A program made the position numbers and the translations under genes. The notes below the pieces were generated by a model. That model searched no databases and had not been told where the DNA came from. It worked only from the letters and a program-made list of their open reading frames with translations. A DNA stretch of 64,000 bases from Conexibacter woesei DSM 14684 (lineage in GTDB: Bacteria; Actinomycetota; Thermoleophilia; Solirubrobacterales; Solirubrobacteraceae): contig NC_013739.1 of assembly GCF_000025265.1 (NCBI RefSeq), positions 4,388,001-4,452,000 on the forward strand, read 5' to 3'. This document shows positions 18,176 through 27,656 of this stretch, piece by piece. The stretch's first letter is position 1. Every line of letters begins with the position of its first letter.

Positions 18176-19320
18176 GCGCCACCGCGCAGACCTCCGCACC
18201 CGCCCCGGCCCCCGCTCCCGCCGAGGAGTCCCGCGCGCGCGGGCTGCTCGCACGCCTGGAGCCGGTCGGGCAGGCGATCGTGCCGGTCGTGCTGTCGATC
18301 GTCGCGAGCGGCATCCTGCTCGCGATCCTCGGCCGCAACCCGTTCGACTTCTACGAGGCGATCGTCCACAACGGCCTGCTGACCGACTTCGGCCTTCAGC
18401 AGAGCATCGTCCGCGTGGCGACGCTGCTGCTGATCGCCGCCGGGCTGATCGTCGCCTTCCGCGCGAACCTCTGGAACCTCGGCGGCGACGGCCAGTGGCT
18501 GCTCGCGGCCGCGTGCGTCGCCGGCATCGCGCCGTCGGTCGTCGACTCGCTCGGCACGACCGTCGGGCTGACGCTGATGGTGCTGTTCGGCGCCTGCGTC
18601 GGCGCCGCCTGGACGATCATCCCGGCGTTCCTGAAGGCCGTCTACGGCGTCAACGAGATCATCACGACGCTGATGATGAACTTCATCGGCATCGGGCTCG
18701 CGAACATGCTCGTGAAGGGCCCGTTCCTGACTGACCTGCCGGGCGTCCCCCGCACCGACATCCTCGCGCTGCCCGACCGGCTGCCGGCGATCGGCGACAC
18801 GCAGGTCCACATCGGGATCGTGATAGCGCTCGTCGTGATGCTCGCGCTGCACTACACGATGACGCGCACGCCGCTCGGCCTGCGCCTGCGCGTGCTCGGC
18901 GCCAACCCCAGAGCCGCCGTCCACCTCGGGCTGCGCCCGACGCGCCTGACGTTCATCGCGTTCGCCGCCTCCGGCGCGCTGATCGGGATGAGCGGCGCGG
19001 TCTCGATGCTCGGCGACTGGGGCTCGTTCCGCGCCGACTTCAACCCCGCCTACGGCTTCCTGATGGTCCCGCTCGTCTTCCTCGCGCGCTTCAACGCGCT
19101 CGGGACGATCGCGTTCGTCGGGCTGTTCGCGATGATCCAGATCGGCGGCGACACCGCGACCCGCCAGGCCGATCTGCCGACCGACTTCATCCTCGTGCTC
19201 GTCGGCCTGCTGCTGTTCTTCATGACGATCACGGAGTTCTTCCGCATCCGCCGTCAGCAGCGCTCGGCGTTCGTGCCGAAGGGCCTCGCCAAGCGCATCC
19301 GCAGAGAGGGCTCCGCATGA
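18172..19320 (+). CDS. ABC importer permease 1 (BMP system)
   Basis: 382 aa. A Pro/Ala-rich cytoplasmic N-terminus of about 25 residues is followed by eight or more hydrophobic segments. The family block YGVNEIITTLMMNFIGIGLA lies in the middle, with GANPRAAVHLGLRPTRLTF as the coupling helix that meets the ATPase. ATGA overlap with the ATPase stop and again with permease 2 indicates a single transcript with coupled translation. Transports the ligand of the BMP lipoprotein across the cytoplasmic membrane. Confidence 0.9.
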
Positions 19321-20252
19321 GCGACCTGTTCACAGAGCCCGTCCTGACCGCGCTCGTCGCCGGCGCGCTGCTGGCGATGATGCCGATCATGTTCGCCGCG
19401 CTCGGCGAGTCGATCTCCGAGCAGGCCGGCGTCCTGAACGTCGGCCTCGAAGGGATGATGCTGTTCGGCGCCTACGCCGGCTTCAACGGCGCCTACTACC
19501 TCGACTCCTCCTGGCTCGGCCTGCTCGCCGGCGGGCTCGGCGGGATGCTCGCCTCGCTCGTGATGGTCGTGCTGTGCGTGCGCATGAAACTCGACCAGAT
19601 CGTCGTCGGCGTCGCGCTGTTCCTGTTCGCCGAGGGCGTCACCAGCCTGCTGCACGGCGCCCAGTTCGGCAACGAGTACCCGCGCATCGACGGGATCGGC
19701 GAGGTCGAGGTGCCGCTGCTGCACTCGATCCCCGTCGTCGGCGAGAGCGTCTTCAGACAGCACCCGATCGTCTACGTCGGGATCGCCGCCGTCTTCGGCG
19801 TGCGCTGGATGCTGAAGCGGACGTCGTTCGGCCTCAGCCTGCGCGCCGCCGGCGAGACGCCCGCCGCGCTCGACGCCGCCGGCGTCGACGTCACCCGCAC
19901 GCGCACGATCGCCGTGCTCGCCTGCGGCGCGCTCGCCGGCATCGGCGGCGGCTACCTGTCGATCGTCGCGGCGGGAACGTTCACGCCGCTGATGACGCAG
20001 GGTGCCGGCTTCATCGCGATCGTGCTGGCGATGCTCGCCCGCGGCAAGGTGCTGTGGGTGATCGCGATGGCCTTCCTGTTCGGCATCTCGCTGTCGATCT
20101 CGACCGCGCTCCAGCTCGCCGGCATCAAGGTCTCGACCGACGTGATCCAGATGCTGCCGTACATCAGCGTGATCGCCGTCCTGCTGCTGTTCGCGCGGCG
20201 CTCCTACCTGCCGTCCGCGCTTGCGCTGCCCTACTTCCGAGGAGAACGATGA
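19317..20252 (+). CDS. ABC importer permease 2 (BMP system)
   Basis: 311 aa, hydrophobic throughout (eight to ten helices). It shows the family N-terminal block MFAALGESISEQAGVLNVGL EGMML and coupling segment AAGETPAALDAAGVDVTRT. Starts on ATGA over the permease 1 stop and ends on ATGA over the aminotransferase start, so transporter and enzyme are translated from one message. Forms the heterodimeric channel with permease 1. Confidence 0.9.
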   Translation: MSDLFTEPVLTALVAGALLAMMPIMFAALGESISEQAGVLNVGLEGMMLFGAYAGFNGAYYLDSSWLGLLAGGLGGMLASLVMVVLCVRMKLDQIVVGVALFLFAEGVTSLLHGAQFGNEYPRIDGIGEVEVPLLHSIPVVGESVFRQHPIVYVGIAAVFGVRWMLKRTSFGLSLRAAGETPAALDAAGVDVTRTRTIAVLACGALAGIGGGYLSIVAAGTFTPLMTQGAGFIAIVLAMLARGKVLWVIAMAFLFGISLSISTALQLAGIKVSTDVIQMLPYISVIAVLLLFARRSYLPSALALPYFRGER

Positions 20253-21436
20253 ACGCCCCCGAATTCACGCTGACCGCCGGCCCGACGATGGCCTCGGACC
20301 GCGTCCGCGCCGCGCTCGGCTCGCCGGTCCTGTTCGACTACGACCCCGTCTTCCTGGAGCGCTTCAACGACCTCGAGCGCAAGCTCGGCGTCCTGCTGCA
20401 CACCGAGAAGGACGTCGTCCTGATGCAGGGCGAGGCGGTCCTGGGGCTGGAGGCGGTCGCGCGCGGGCTGACGACGAGGGGCACGAAGTGGCTCAACCTC
20501 GTCTCCGGCGTCTACGCGTCGTGGTTCGGCGACGACCTGCGCGCGCTCGGCGCCGAGGTGGTCACGTACGAGGTGCCGTTCGACGAGGCGCTCGACCCCG
20601 AGCAGGTGCGGCGGCTGCTGGCCGAGCACCCCGACGTCGAGCGCGTCTCGCTCGTCCACTCCGAGACGCCGTCCGGGATCGAGAACCCGCTGCGCGAGAT
20701 CGGCGAGGTCGTGCACGCGCACGGCGCGCTGCTCGTCGCCGACGTCGTCTCCGCGTTCGGCGGCTGCGAGGTGCGTGTCGACGACTGGCACGTCGACCTC
20801 TGCGTCGCCGGCCCGCAGAAGTGCCTCGCCGGCCCTCCCGGGATGTCGCTCGTCGTCGTCGGCCCGCGCGCGTGGGCCGCGATGGAGGCGAACCCGGACG
20901 CGCCGCGCGGCTCGTTCCTGTCGCTGCTGGACTGGAAGACGCGCTGGGTCGACAGCGACCGCACCGCGTTCCTCTTCACCCCGTCGGTCTCCGACGTCAA
21001 CGGCGTCGCCGCCGCGGTCGACGAGCTGATCGACTCCGGCGGGATCGACGCCGCGATCGCCCGCCACGAGCTGGCCGGCCGCGCGACGCGCGCGGGCGTG
21101 AAGGCGCTCGGGCTGGAGCTGTGGGCGAAGGACGAGCGCTACGCCGCGAACTGCGTCACCGCGGTCCGCTGTCCGGAGGGCGTGACGACCGCGCAGGTGC
21201 TCGCGCACGTGCGCGAGCACTACGGCGTGATGCTGTCGAAGGGCTACGGCGTGCTCGCGACGAGACTGTTCCGTCTGGGACACATGGGTCCCGCCGCCAG
21301 ATCGCTCTACCCGCTCGTCGCGGTCACCGCGCTCGGGCAGGGCCTCGCCGACCTCGGCGTCGAGGTCGACGTCGGCGCCGGCGCCGCGGCCGTCGCCGCG
21401 ACGATCTCCGCCGGCCGCGCAGCGGTGGTCTCATGA
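20249..21436 (+). CDS. Class V aminotransferase, probable pyridoxamine-pyruvate aminotransferase
   Basis: 395 aa. Fold-type I aminotransferase whose segments LTAGPTMAS, LFDYDPVFLERF, GEAVLGLEAVARGL, NLVSGVYASWFG, DVVSAFGG, AGPQKCLAGPPG (with the Schiff-base Lys) and FTPSVSDVNG match Mesorhizobium loti pyridoxamine-pyruvate aminotransferase as I remember it. That enzyme converts pyridoxamine plus pyruvate to pyridoxal plus alanine and uses pyridoxal as substrate rather than PLP as cofactor. Of the two carboxylate-binding arginines of that enzyme, one is kept (RLGHMG) and the other aligns to Tyr (KGYGVL). The amino acceptor may therefore differ. Serine-pyruvate or alanine-glyoxylate transaminase is the alternative. 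ATG follows GGAGAACG. Confidence 0.82.
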   Translation: MNAPEFTLTAGPTMASDRVRAALGSPVLFDYDPVFLERFNDLERKLGVLLHTEKDVVLMQGEAVLGLEAVARGLTTRGTKWLNLVSGVYASWFGDDLRALGAEVVTYEVPFDEALDPEQVRRLLAEHPDVERVSLVHSETPSGIENPLREIGEVVHAHGALLVADVVSAFGGCEVRVDDWHVDLCVAGPQKCLAGPPGMSLVVVGPRAWAAMEANPDAPRGSFLSLLDWKTRWVDSDRTAFLFTPSVSDVNGVAAAVDELIDSGGIDAAIARHELAGRATRAGVKALGLELWAKDERYAANCVTAVRCPEGVTTAQVLAHVREHYGVMLSKGYGVLATRLFRLGHMGPAARSLYPLVAVTALGQGLADLGVEVDVGAGAAAVAATISAGRAAVVS

Positions 21437-22695
21437 CCGCCGCGGCCGCGTCGGCGGGATCGGCGTCCGCCGGTCCGACGGGCGCGGGATCGGCGCCAGC
21501 CGAACCCGCGACGGAATCGGCGCCAGCCGCTTCCACGAGCCCGATCGTCGCCGGTCCCGACGCGGCCGTCCTCGCTCACGAGCTGCGCGCCGGCGCGGCC
21601 GCTGTCCGCGACGAGCTGGTCGCGCTGCTGCTCGCGCTCGCGCGCGTCGACGCGCCCAGCGGCGGCGAGCCCGACGCGCTCAGGCACGCCGAGGCGCAGC
21701 TCGTCGCCGAGCTGCTCGACCTCGGCGCCGAGGTGACGCGCCACGCCACTGGCGCCGGCGCGGTGCTGGAGGCGACGCTCGGTCCCGCCGCCGGCGAGCC
21801 GGTGCTCGTGCTCTGCCACTACGACACGGTCTGGCCGGCGGGGACCGCCGCCGCCCGCCCGCCGCGCGAGCGCGACGGCCGCGTCCACGGGCCCGGCACG
21901 TACGACATGCGCGGCGGGATCGTCGCCGCGCTCGGCGCGGCACGGCTGCTCGGGCCGCAGCTGCGACGGCCGCTGCGCTTCCTCTTCACGCCCGACGAGG
22001 AGACCGGCAGCGCCGCCTCCCGCGAGCTGATCGTGCGCTTCGGCTCAGACGCCGCGGCGGTCCTGGTGACCGAGCCGCCGCTGCCCGGCGGCGCGCTCAA
22101 GACCGCGCGCAAGGGCTGGGCGACCTACCGCCTGGAGACCGCGGGCCGGTCCGCGCACGCGGGGATCGAGCCCGAGCGCGGCATCAGCGCGATCGAGGAG
22201 CTGGTCGACGCGCTCGTCGCCGTGCGCGCGCTCGCCGACCCCGCCGCCGGCACGACGATCAACGTCGGCGTGATCGAGGGCGGATGCCTCCCGAACGTCG
22301 TCCCCGACCATGCCGCCGCGACGCTCGACGTGCGCGCGAGAACGGCTGCCGAGCAGGAGCGCGTCAACCGCGCGCTCGCCGCCCTCGCGCCCGTGCGCGC
22401 GGGCGCGTCGGTGACCGTGACGCATCAGCACGGCCGTCCGCCGATGGAGCGCACGCCGCAGATCGCCGCCGCGGCGACCCGCGCGCGGGAGCTGGCGGTG
22501 CTGCTCGACGTCTCGCTCGGCGAGGGGCCGGTCGGCGGCACGAGCGACGCGAACTTCCTCGCCCCGCTCGGCGTCCCGGTGCTCGACGGCCTCGGCCCCG
22601 ACGGCCAGGGCGCGCACGCCGAGGACGAGCAGGTCTCGATCGACTCGCTGGTCGAGCGTACGGCGCTGATCGCGCTGCTCATCGCCGCACTCTGA
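21433..22695 (+). CDS. M20-family metallohydrolase (carboxypeptidase/deacylase)
   Basis: 420 aa. A low-complexity Ala/Ser/Pro tail of about 40 residues precedes the catalytic domain with metal ligands in LVLCHYDTVWPAG (His/Asp), PGTYDMRGGIVAA and TPDEETGS (base Glu), a dimerisation domain (AHAGIEPERGISAIEELV) and a final His (GAHAEDEQ). M20 enzymes cleave amide bonds of N-acyl amino acids or terminal glutamate. In a pyridine pathway, hydrolysis of an acetamido or formamido ring-opening product is plausible. Coupled on both sides: ATGA over the aminotransferase stop, TGATG into fbiC. The tail lacks a clear signal peptide. Confidence 0.85.
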   Translation: MTAAAASAGSASAGPTGAGSAPAEPATESAPAASTSPIVAGPDAAVLAHELRAGAAAVRDELVALLLALARVDAPSGGEPDALRHAEAQLVAELLDLGAEVTRHATGAGAVLEATLGPAAGEPVLVLCHYDTVWPAGTAAARPPRERDGRVHGPGTYDMRGGIVAALGAARLLGPQLRRPLRFLFTPDEETGSAASRELIVRFGSDAAAVLVTEPPLPGGALKTARKGWATYRLETAGRSAHAGIEPERGISAIEELVDALVAVRALADPAAGTTINVGVIEGGCLPNVVPDHAAATLDVRARTAAEQERVNRALAALAPVRAGASVTVTHQHGRPPMERTPQIAAAATRARELAVLLDVSLGEGPVGGTSDANFLAPLGVPVLDGLGPDGQGAHAEDEQVSIDSLVERTALIALLIAAL

Positions 22696-24908
22696 TGAGC
22701 CGCCGCATCACGTTCAGCCGGAACCTGACGCTGTCGCTGTCGCGCACGTGCGTGTCGCACTGCAAGTACTGCGCGTTCGCGACGCATCAGCCGCACCTGC
22801 ACGCGCCCGACGCCGTCGAGCGGCTGCTCGACAGAGCCGCGCGGCGCAACGTGAAGGAGCTGCTGGTGCTGACCGGCGACGACCCCGGCTACCACCCGGG
22901 CGTGCGCGAGAAGCTGGCCGCGTTCGGCTTTGCGAGCTTCGTCGACTACGCCGCGTGGGTCTGCGAGCGGGCGCTGGAGCGCGGGCTGCTGCCGCACACG
23001 AACCTCGGCGCGCTCGACCGCGACGAGCTGGCGAAGCTGCGCGAGGTGACCGCCTCGCAGGGGCTGATGCTGGAGTCGACCCGCCCCGACCTCGTCGCCC
23101 ACCAGGGTTCGCCGACGAAGGACCCCGCGCTGCGGCTGGCGACGATCCGTGCGGCCGGCGAGCTGAGAATCCCGTACACGAGTGGGATCCTCGTCGGCAT
23201 CGGCGAGACCCGGCAGGACCGCCTCGACGCGCTCGCCGCGCTGGCCGAGCTGCACCGCGAGCACGGTCACCTCCAGGAGATCATCCTCCAGAACTTCGTC
23301 CCCCACCGCCGCTACTACGGTGAGGAGCCGGCCGACGTCGCGGACGAGGCCGCTGCCGCCTACTGGCGGACGGGCCTCGGCACCCACCCCTCCCTGCCGC
23401 TGCCCGCGTGGGCGTGCGAGGTCACCGTCGCGGACATGCGCGAGCTGGTCGCCGAGACGAGACGGCTGATGCCGGGCGTGGGGATCCAGATCCCGCCGAA
23501 TCTCGCCGATTGGTGGGACGAGCTGATCGCGGCGGGTGCGACCGACCTCGGCGGCCTCTCCGCGAACGGCGATCACATCTCTCCCGAGCATCCGTTCCCC
23601 TCTCCCCTCCAGGTCCGCAAGAGATTGCAGCGCGACGGCCTCGCGCTCACCGAGCGGCTGTGCGTCTATCCGCAGTACATCGACGCGGACTGGTTGGACC
23701 AGGGCGTCATGGACGTGATCAAGGCGAAGTACTGGAGCTTCATCCCCCGCCGCGGCTCCGGCCGCACCGAGGCGCCGTTCGCGATCCAAAGAGAGCTGGT
23801 CGGTCCCGCTGTTGCGAAGGCCCGCGACGGCGCCGCGCTGAACGAGCGCGAGCTGACCGCGTTGTTCGCCGAGACCCGGCCGGAAGCGGTCGAGGAGATC
23901 CGGGTCGCGGCGGATGAGTTGCGTGCGGAGTTGGCGGGCGATCTCGTCACATTCGTGGTGAACCGCAACATCAACATCTCCAACGTCTGCATCGTCGGGT
24001 GTGCGTTCTGCGGCTTCGGGCAGGGGAAGCGTTCGCCCGACGCCTACGAGCACGACGAACCCGACTTCGTCCGCCGCATCCACGACGCGCTCGACTACGG
24101 CGCCACCGAGCTGTGCATCCAGTCGGGCATCCACCCCGACTGGGACTTCGACGAGTATCTGCGGTGGTTGCGGGTCGCGAAGCGGACCGCGCCGGACATC
24201 CATCTGCATGCGTACAGCCCGATGGAGATCGCGCACATGCAGGACATCTCCGGGCTGCCGCTCCCCGAGGTCTTCGCACGGTTGCGCGACGCCGGCCTCG
24301 GGTCGACGCCCGGCACCGCCGCCGAGGTTCTGCACGACGGTGTGCGTGAGCGGATCAGCCCGAACAAGCTGCCCGTCGCTCGCTGGGTCGAGATCATCGA
24401 AGCGTCCCATGCGGCTGGGCTGCGCTCCACGTCGACCGTCATGTTCGGCCACATCGAAGAACCGTGGGAGTTGGCCGAGCACATGCGCGTCATCCGCCAG
24501 CTCCAAGAACGCACCGGCGGCATCACCGAGTTCGTTCCGCTCTCCTTCATCCCCTTCCAGACCCTCCTCGGCCGCACGCACGGCGTCGAGGAGATCAGCC
24601 GCGAAGAGAACCTCAAACACACCGCCGTGTTCCGTCTCGCACTCGGGCGTTCTATTCCCAACGTCCAAGCCTCATGGGTCAAATTGGGTCTCGACACAGC
24701 AACCGAGGCGTTGCAGTGGGGTGTGAACGACCTCGGCGGTACGTTGATGGAAGAATCGATCAGCCGCCTGGCAGGAAGCCAACACGGCACCAAGCTCGAC
24801 CCCGAACAGCTGATCGCGGCCGCACACGCGGCCGACCGCCCCGCCGCCGAACGCACCACGCTCTACGACATCCGCCACCGCCACGAGCTGACCGCCACGG
24901 CGCGGTGA
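22695..24908 (+). CDS. fbiC: FO synthase, CofG/CofH fusion (copy 1)
   Basis: 737 aa with two radical-SAM domains: the first cluster motif CVSHCKYC is near residue 18 (CofG half) and the second CIVGCAFC near residue 434 (CofH half). Makes the deazaflavin FO from tyrosine and 5-amino-6-ribitylamino-uracil, the first step to coenzyme F420. Shorter than the mycobacterial protein (about 850). A second copy lies at 40386-42611: by eye the CofH halves differ at about a dozen residues while the CofG halves are much less alike. The ATG overlaps the M20 stop (TGATG), tying cofactor synthesis to the catabolic operon. Confidence 0.95.
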   Translation: MSRRITFSRNLTLSLSRTCVSHCKYCAFATHQPHLHAPDAVERLLDRAARRNVKELLVLTGDDPGYHPGVREKLAAFGFASFVDYAAWVCERALERGLLPHTNLGALDRDELAKLREVTASQGLMLESTRPDLVAHQGSPTKDPALRLATIRAAGELRIPYTSGILVGIGETRQDRLDALAALAELHREHGHLQEIILQNFVPHRRYYGEEPADVADEAAAAYWRTGLGTHPSLPLPAWACEVTVADMRELVAETRRLMPGVGIQIPPNLADWWDELIAAGATDLGGLSANGDHISPEHPFPSPLQVRKRLQRDGLALTERLCVYPQYIDADWLDQGVMDVIKAKYWSFIPRRGSGRTEAPFAIQRELVGPAVAKARDGAALNERELTALFAETRPEAVEEIRVAADELRAELAGDLVTFVVNRNINISNVCIVGCAFCGFGQGKRSPDAYEHDEPDFVRRIHDALDYGATELCIQSGIHPDWDFDEYLRWLRVAKRTAPDIHLHAYSPMEIAHMQDISGLPLPEVFARLRDAGLGSTPGTAAEVLHDGVRERISPNKLPVARWVEIIEASHAAGLRSTSTVMFGHIEEPWELAEHMRVIRQLQERTGGITEFVPLSFIPFQTLLGRTHGVEEISREENLKHTAVFRLALGRSIPNVQASWVKLGLDTATEALQWGVNDLGGTLMEESISRLAGSQHGTKLDPEQLIAAAHAADRPAAERTTLYDIRHRHELTATAR

Positions 24909-24952
24909 GCAGCAGGCCCCGGCCCCTTCCCCACCGACCCCACGAGGAACGC

Positions 24953-25948
24953 ATGCGCTACGGATACAAGGCATCGGCCGAGCAGTTCGGCTCACGACGG
25001 CTCGCCGACCTCTCGTTCGAAGCCGAGCGCCTGGGCCTCGACACGATCACCGTCTCCGACCACTTCCAGCCGTGGCGCCACCACGGCGGCCACGCGCCGA
25101 ACGCGCTGACCTGGCTCGGCGCCGCCGCGCAGGGCCTGCAGGGCGCGATGCTCGGCACGAGCGTGCTGACGCCGACGATGCGCTACCACCCGTCGATCGT
25201 CGCGCAGGCGTTCGCGACCGCCGCGCAGCTGTCGCGCGGCCCCGTCTTCCTCGGGATCGGCACCGGCGAGGCGATGAACGAGGTCCCCGCGACCGGGATG
25301 GAGTGGCCGGGCGGCAAGGAGCGGCGGCTGCGGATGTCCGAGTCGATCGACCTGATCCGCCGGCTGTGGACGGAGGAGCGCGTCGACTTCGAGGGCGACT
25401 ACTACAGAACGGTGCGCGCGACGATCTACGAGCGGCCCGAGCAGGCGATCCCGATCTACGTCGCCGCCGCCGGCCCGCTCGCGGCCAGACTCGTCGGCCG
25501 CAAGGCGGACGGCTTCATCTGCACGAGCGGCAAGAAGATGGAGCTGTACGAGACGCTGCTCGCGAACATCGAGGCCGGCGCCGCCGAGACCGGGCGTGAC
25601 GTCTCGAGACTGCCGAAGATGATCGAGATCAAGGTCTCCTACGACACCGACCTCGAGACCGCCGAGAGAGCGTGCTACTGGTGGGGCGCGCTCGCGCTGA
25701 CGCCGGAGGAGAAGCAGAGCACCGAGGACCCGCTCGAGCTGGAGCGCCTCGCCGACCAGCACCCTGAGCGCGCGAGAAGCCGCTTCATCGTGTCGACCGA
25801 CCCCGACGAGGTCGTCGAGCGGATCGCGCCGTACGTCGAGCTGGGCTTCGACGAGCTGGTCTTCCACGGACCCGGCGAGGACCAGGAGCGCTTCCTGACC
25901 CTCTTCACGCGCGACGTCCTCCCCCGCCTGCGCAGCCGCTTCGGGTGA
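24953..25948 (+). CDS. fgd: F420-dependent glucose-6-phosphate dehydrogenase-like LLM enzyme
   Basis: 331 aa. The N-terminus RYGYKASAEQFG and the F420 block SDHFQPWRHHGGHAP (catalytic His and Trp of FGD), then GIGTGEAMNEVPATG with the acid residue and ADGFICTSGKK with a phosphate-binding Lys, closely match FGD. It reduces F420 with glucose 6-phosphate and so would supply F420H2 to enzymes such as the LLM protein of the divergent operon. The start ATG follows GAGGAA, 44 bp after fbiC; the stop overlaps cofD (GTGA). Another sugar phosphate could be the real donor. Confidence 0.88.
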   Translation: MRYGYKASAEQFGSRRLADLSFEAERLGLDTITVSDHFQPWRHHGGHAPNALTWLGAAAQGLQGAMLGTSVLTPTMRYHPSIVAQAFATAAQLSRGPVFLGIGTGEAMNEVPATGMEWPGGKERRLRMSESIDLIRRLWTEERVDFEGDYYRTVRATIYERPEQAIPIYVAAAGPLAARLVGRKADGFICTSGKKMELYETLLANIEAGAAETGRDVSRLPKMIEIKVSYDTDLETAERACYWWGALALTPEEKQSTEDPLELERLADQHPERARSRFIVSTDPDEVVERIAPYVELGFDELVFHGPGEDQERFLTLFTRDVLPRLRSRFG

Positions 25949-26919
25949 GTGCCGTGGGCCCCGTCGTCCTGCTCGCCGGCGGCACCGGCGGGGCGAAGCT
26001 CGCGGCGGGGCTGGCCGGCGCGCTCGGCACCACCGCGGACGCACCCGACGAGCTGGTCGTCGTCGCCAACACCGGCGACGACGTCGAGCTGTACGGCGCG
26101 CACGTCTCGCCCGACCCCGACCTGATCGCGTTCCACCTCGCCGAGCGCATCGACGCGCGCGGCTGGGGGCTCGACGGCGACACCTTCCACGTGATGGACG
26201 GCCTGCGCGAGCTGGGCGTCGAGGTCTGGTTCAACCTCGGCGACCGCGACCTCGCGTATGGGATCGAGCGCGCCCGCCGGCTCGCCGCCGGCGACCGCCT
26301 GACCGACGCGATCGGCGACCTCGCGCGCGCGCTGCGCGTGCCCGCGCGCGTCCTGCCGATGTCGGACGAGCCGGTCCGCTCGCGCGTGCGCGCGCAGGGC
26401 CGCGCGTGGGAGTTCCAGGAGTTCATGATCGTCGGCAGAGGGGCGGGACCGGTCGAGGGGCTCGAGTTCCGCGGCGTCGAGGACGCGCGCCCGACGCCCG
26501 AGGTGCTCGACGCGATCGCGGCCGCCCGCGCGATCGTGATCGGGCCGTCCAACCCGCTGCTGTCGATCGGCCCGATCCTCGCGCTGCCGGGGATGCGCGA
26601 GGCGCTGCGGGCCACCGCCGCCCCGGTCGTCGCCGTCAGCCCGATCGTCGGCGGCGCCGTGCTGAAGGGCCCGACGGCCGCGTTCCTGGAGTGGGCGGGC
26701 CAGCCCGTCTCCGCAGCTGGCGTGACGGCGCTCTACGGCGACGTGCTCGACGGGATCGTCTGCGACGAGCCGCTCGACCCGCCGGTCGGCGGCTCGCCGG
26801 ACGGCTCGCCGGAGGCCGCGATCCCAGTCCACACGGCCGATCTGCTCATGTCCGACGGCGCTGACCGCAGACGTCTGGCAGGCGAGACGCTCGCCTTCGC
26901 GGCCGTGCTCGCGGGCTGA
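25945..26919 (+). CDS. cofD: FO phosphotransferase (2-phospholactate/PEP transferase)
   Basis: 324 aa CofD/FbiA. Motifs LLAGGTGGAKLAAGL at the start, VVANTGDDVELYG near 37, FNLGDRDLAYGI near 95 and VIGPSNPLLSIGPIL near 198 are the family signatures. It joins the phospholactyl (or phosphoenolpyruvyl) group from the guanylylated donor to FO, giving (dehydro-)F420-0. Starts at GTG overlapping the fgd stop. Some Ser/Pro/Gly variation near residue 275 is in a non-conserved loop. Confidence 0.93.
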   Translation: MSAVGPVVLLAGGTGGAKLAAGLAGALGTTADAPDELVVVANTGDDVELYGAHVSPDPDLIAFHLAERIDARGWGLDGDTFHVMDGLRELGVEVWFNLGDRDLAYGIERARRLAAGDRLTDAIGDLARALRVPARVLPMSDEPVRSRVRAQGRAWEFQEFMIVGRGAGPVEGLEFRGVEDARPTPEVLDAIAAARAIVIGPSNPLLSIGPILALPGMREALRATAAPVVAVSPIVGGAVLKGPTAAFLEWAGQPVSAAGVTALYGDVLDGIVCDEPLDPPVGGSPDGSPEAAIPVHTADLLMSDGADRRRLAGETLAFAAVLAG

Positions 26920-26973
26920 GCTGCCTACACCGCTGATTGGTCGATTGGCCCGAAGGGTTACCGTTCTCCGCCG

Positions 26974-27645
26974 ATGTCCACCTTTGCGATCCTGCCGGTG
27001 AAGCGATTCGAGGGCGCCAAGGGCCGCCTCGCGGGCGGCCTGGCCGCTGGTCCCCGCCGTGCCCTGGCCGAGGCGATGTACGTCGACGTGCTGACCGCGC
27101 TGCGGCGCACGCAGGGCGTCGACAGAGTCCTCGTGCTGACCGCCGACCCCGGCGCCCAGCGCGTCGCCGAGGGCTACGACGCGATCCCGCTCGACGATCC
27201 GGCCGAGGCCGGCCAGAACAGAGCCGTGATGCGCGGCGTCGCGCACGCGCGCGAGCTGGGCGCGACACGCGTCCTCTGCCTCTCCGGCGACACGCCGATG
27301 CTCGACCCCGCCGACCTCGACGCGCTGCTCGGCCGGCCGCGCACGGCGGACCGCTACGTCGTGATCGTGCCCGACCGCCACGGCGAGGGCACCAACGGCC
27401 TGCTGCTGTGCCCGCCTGACGGGATGAAGCCGAGCTACGGCGTCGACAGCTGCGCCAGGCACAAGGCGCTCGCCGAGGAGGCCGGGCTCGCGGTCGAGAT
27501 CGCGGAGATCCCGTCGGTCGCGCTCGACGTCGACACGCCCGACGACCTCGACGCGCTCAGGGAGCTGATCGCGTCGCGCCGCGGCGGCGCCGCGCACACG
27601 CGCGGGATGCTGAACCAGCTGCTGCGGACGAACCCCAAGAACTGA
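26974..27645 (+). CDS. cofC: Phospholactate/PEP guanylyltransferase
   Basis: 223 aa nucleotidyltransferase (FbiD in mycobacteria). N-terminal ILPVKRFEGAKGRLAG binds GTP, CLSGDTPMLDPADLDALL carries the metal-binding Asp, and GTNGLLLCPPDG and DVDTPDDLDAL complete the family pattern. Supplies the activated donor to CofD. It lies 54 bp after cofD; that gap has no obvious promoter or hairpin, so it is probably in the same operon. Confidence 0.92.
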   Translation: MSTFAILPVKRFEGAKGRLAGGLAAGPRRALAEAMYVDVLTALRRTQGVDRVLVLTADPGAQRVAEGYDAIPLDDPAEAGQNRAVMRGVAHARELGATRVLCLSGDTPMLDPADLDALLGRPRTADRYVVIVPDRHGEGTNGLLLCPPDGMKPSYGVDSCARHKALAEEAGLAVEIAEIPSVALDVDTPDDLDALRELIASRRGGAAHTRGMLNQLLRTNPKN

Positions 27646-27656
27646 AGGATCTTGGA

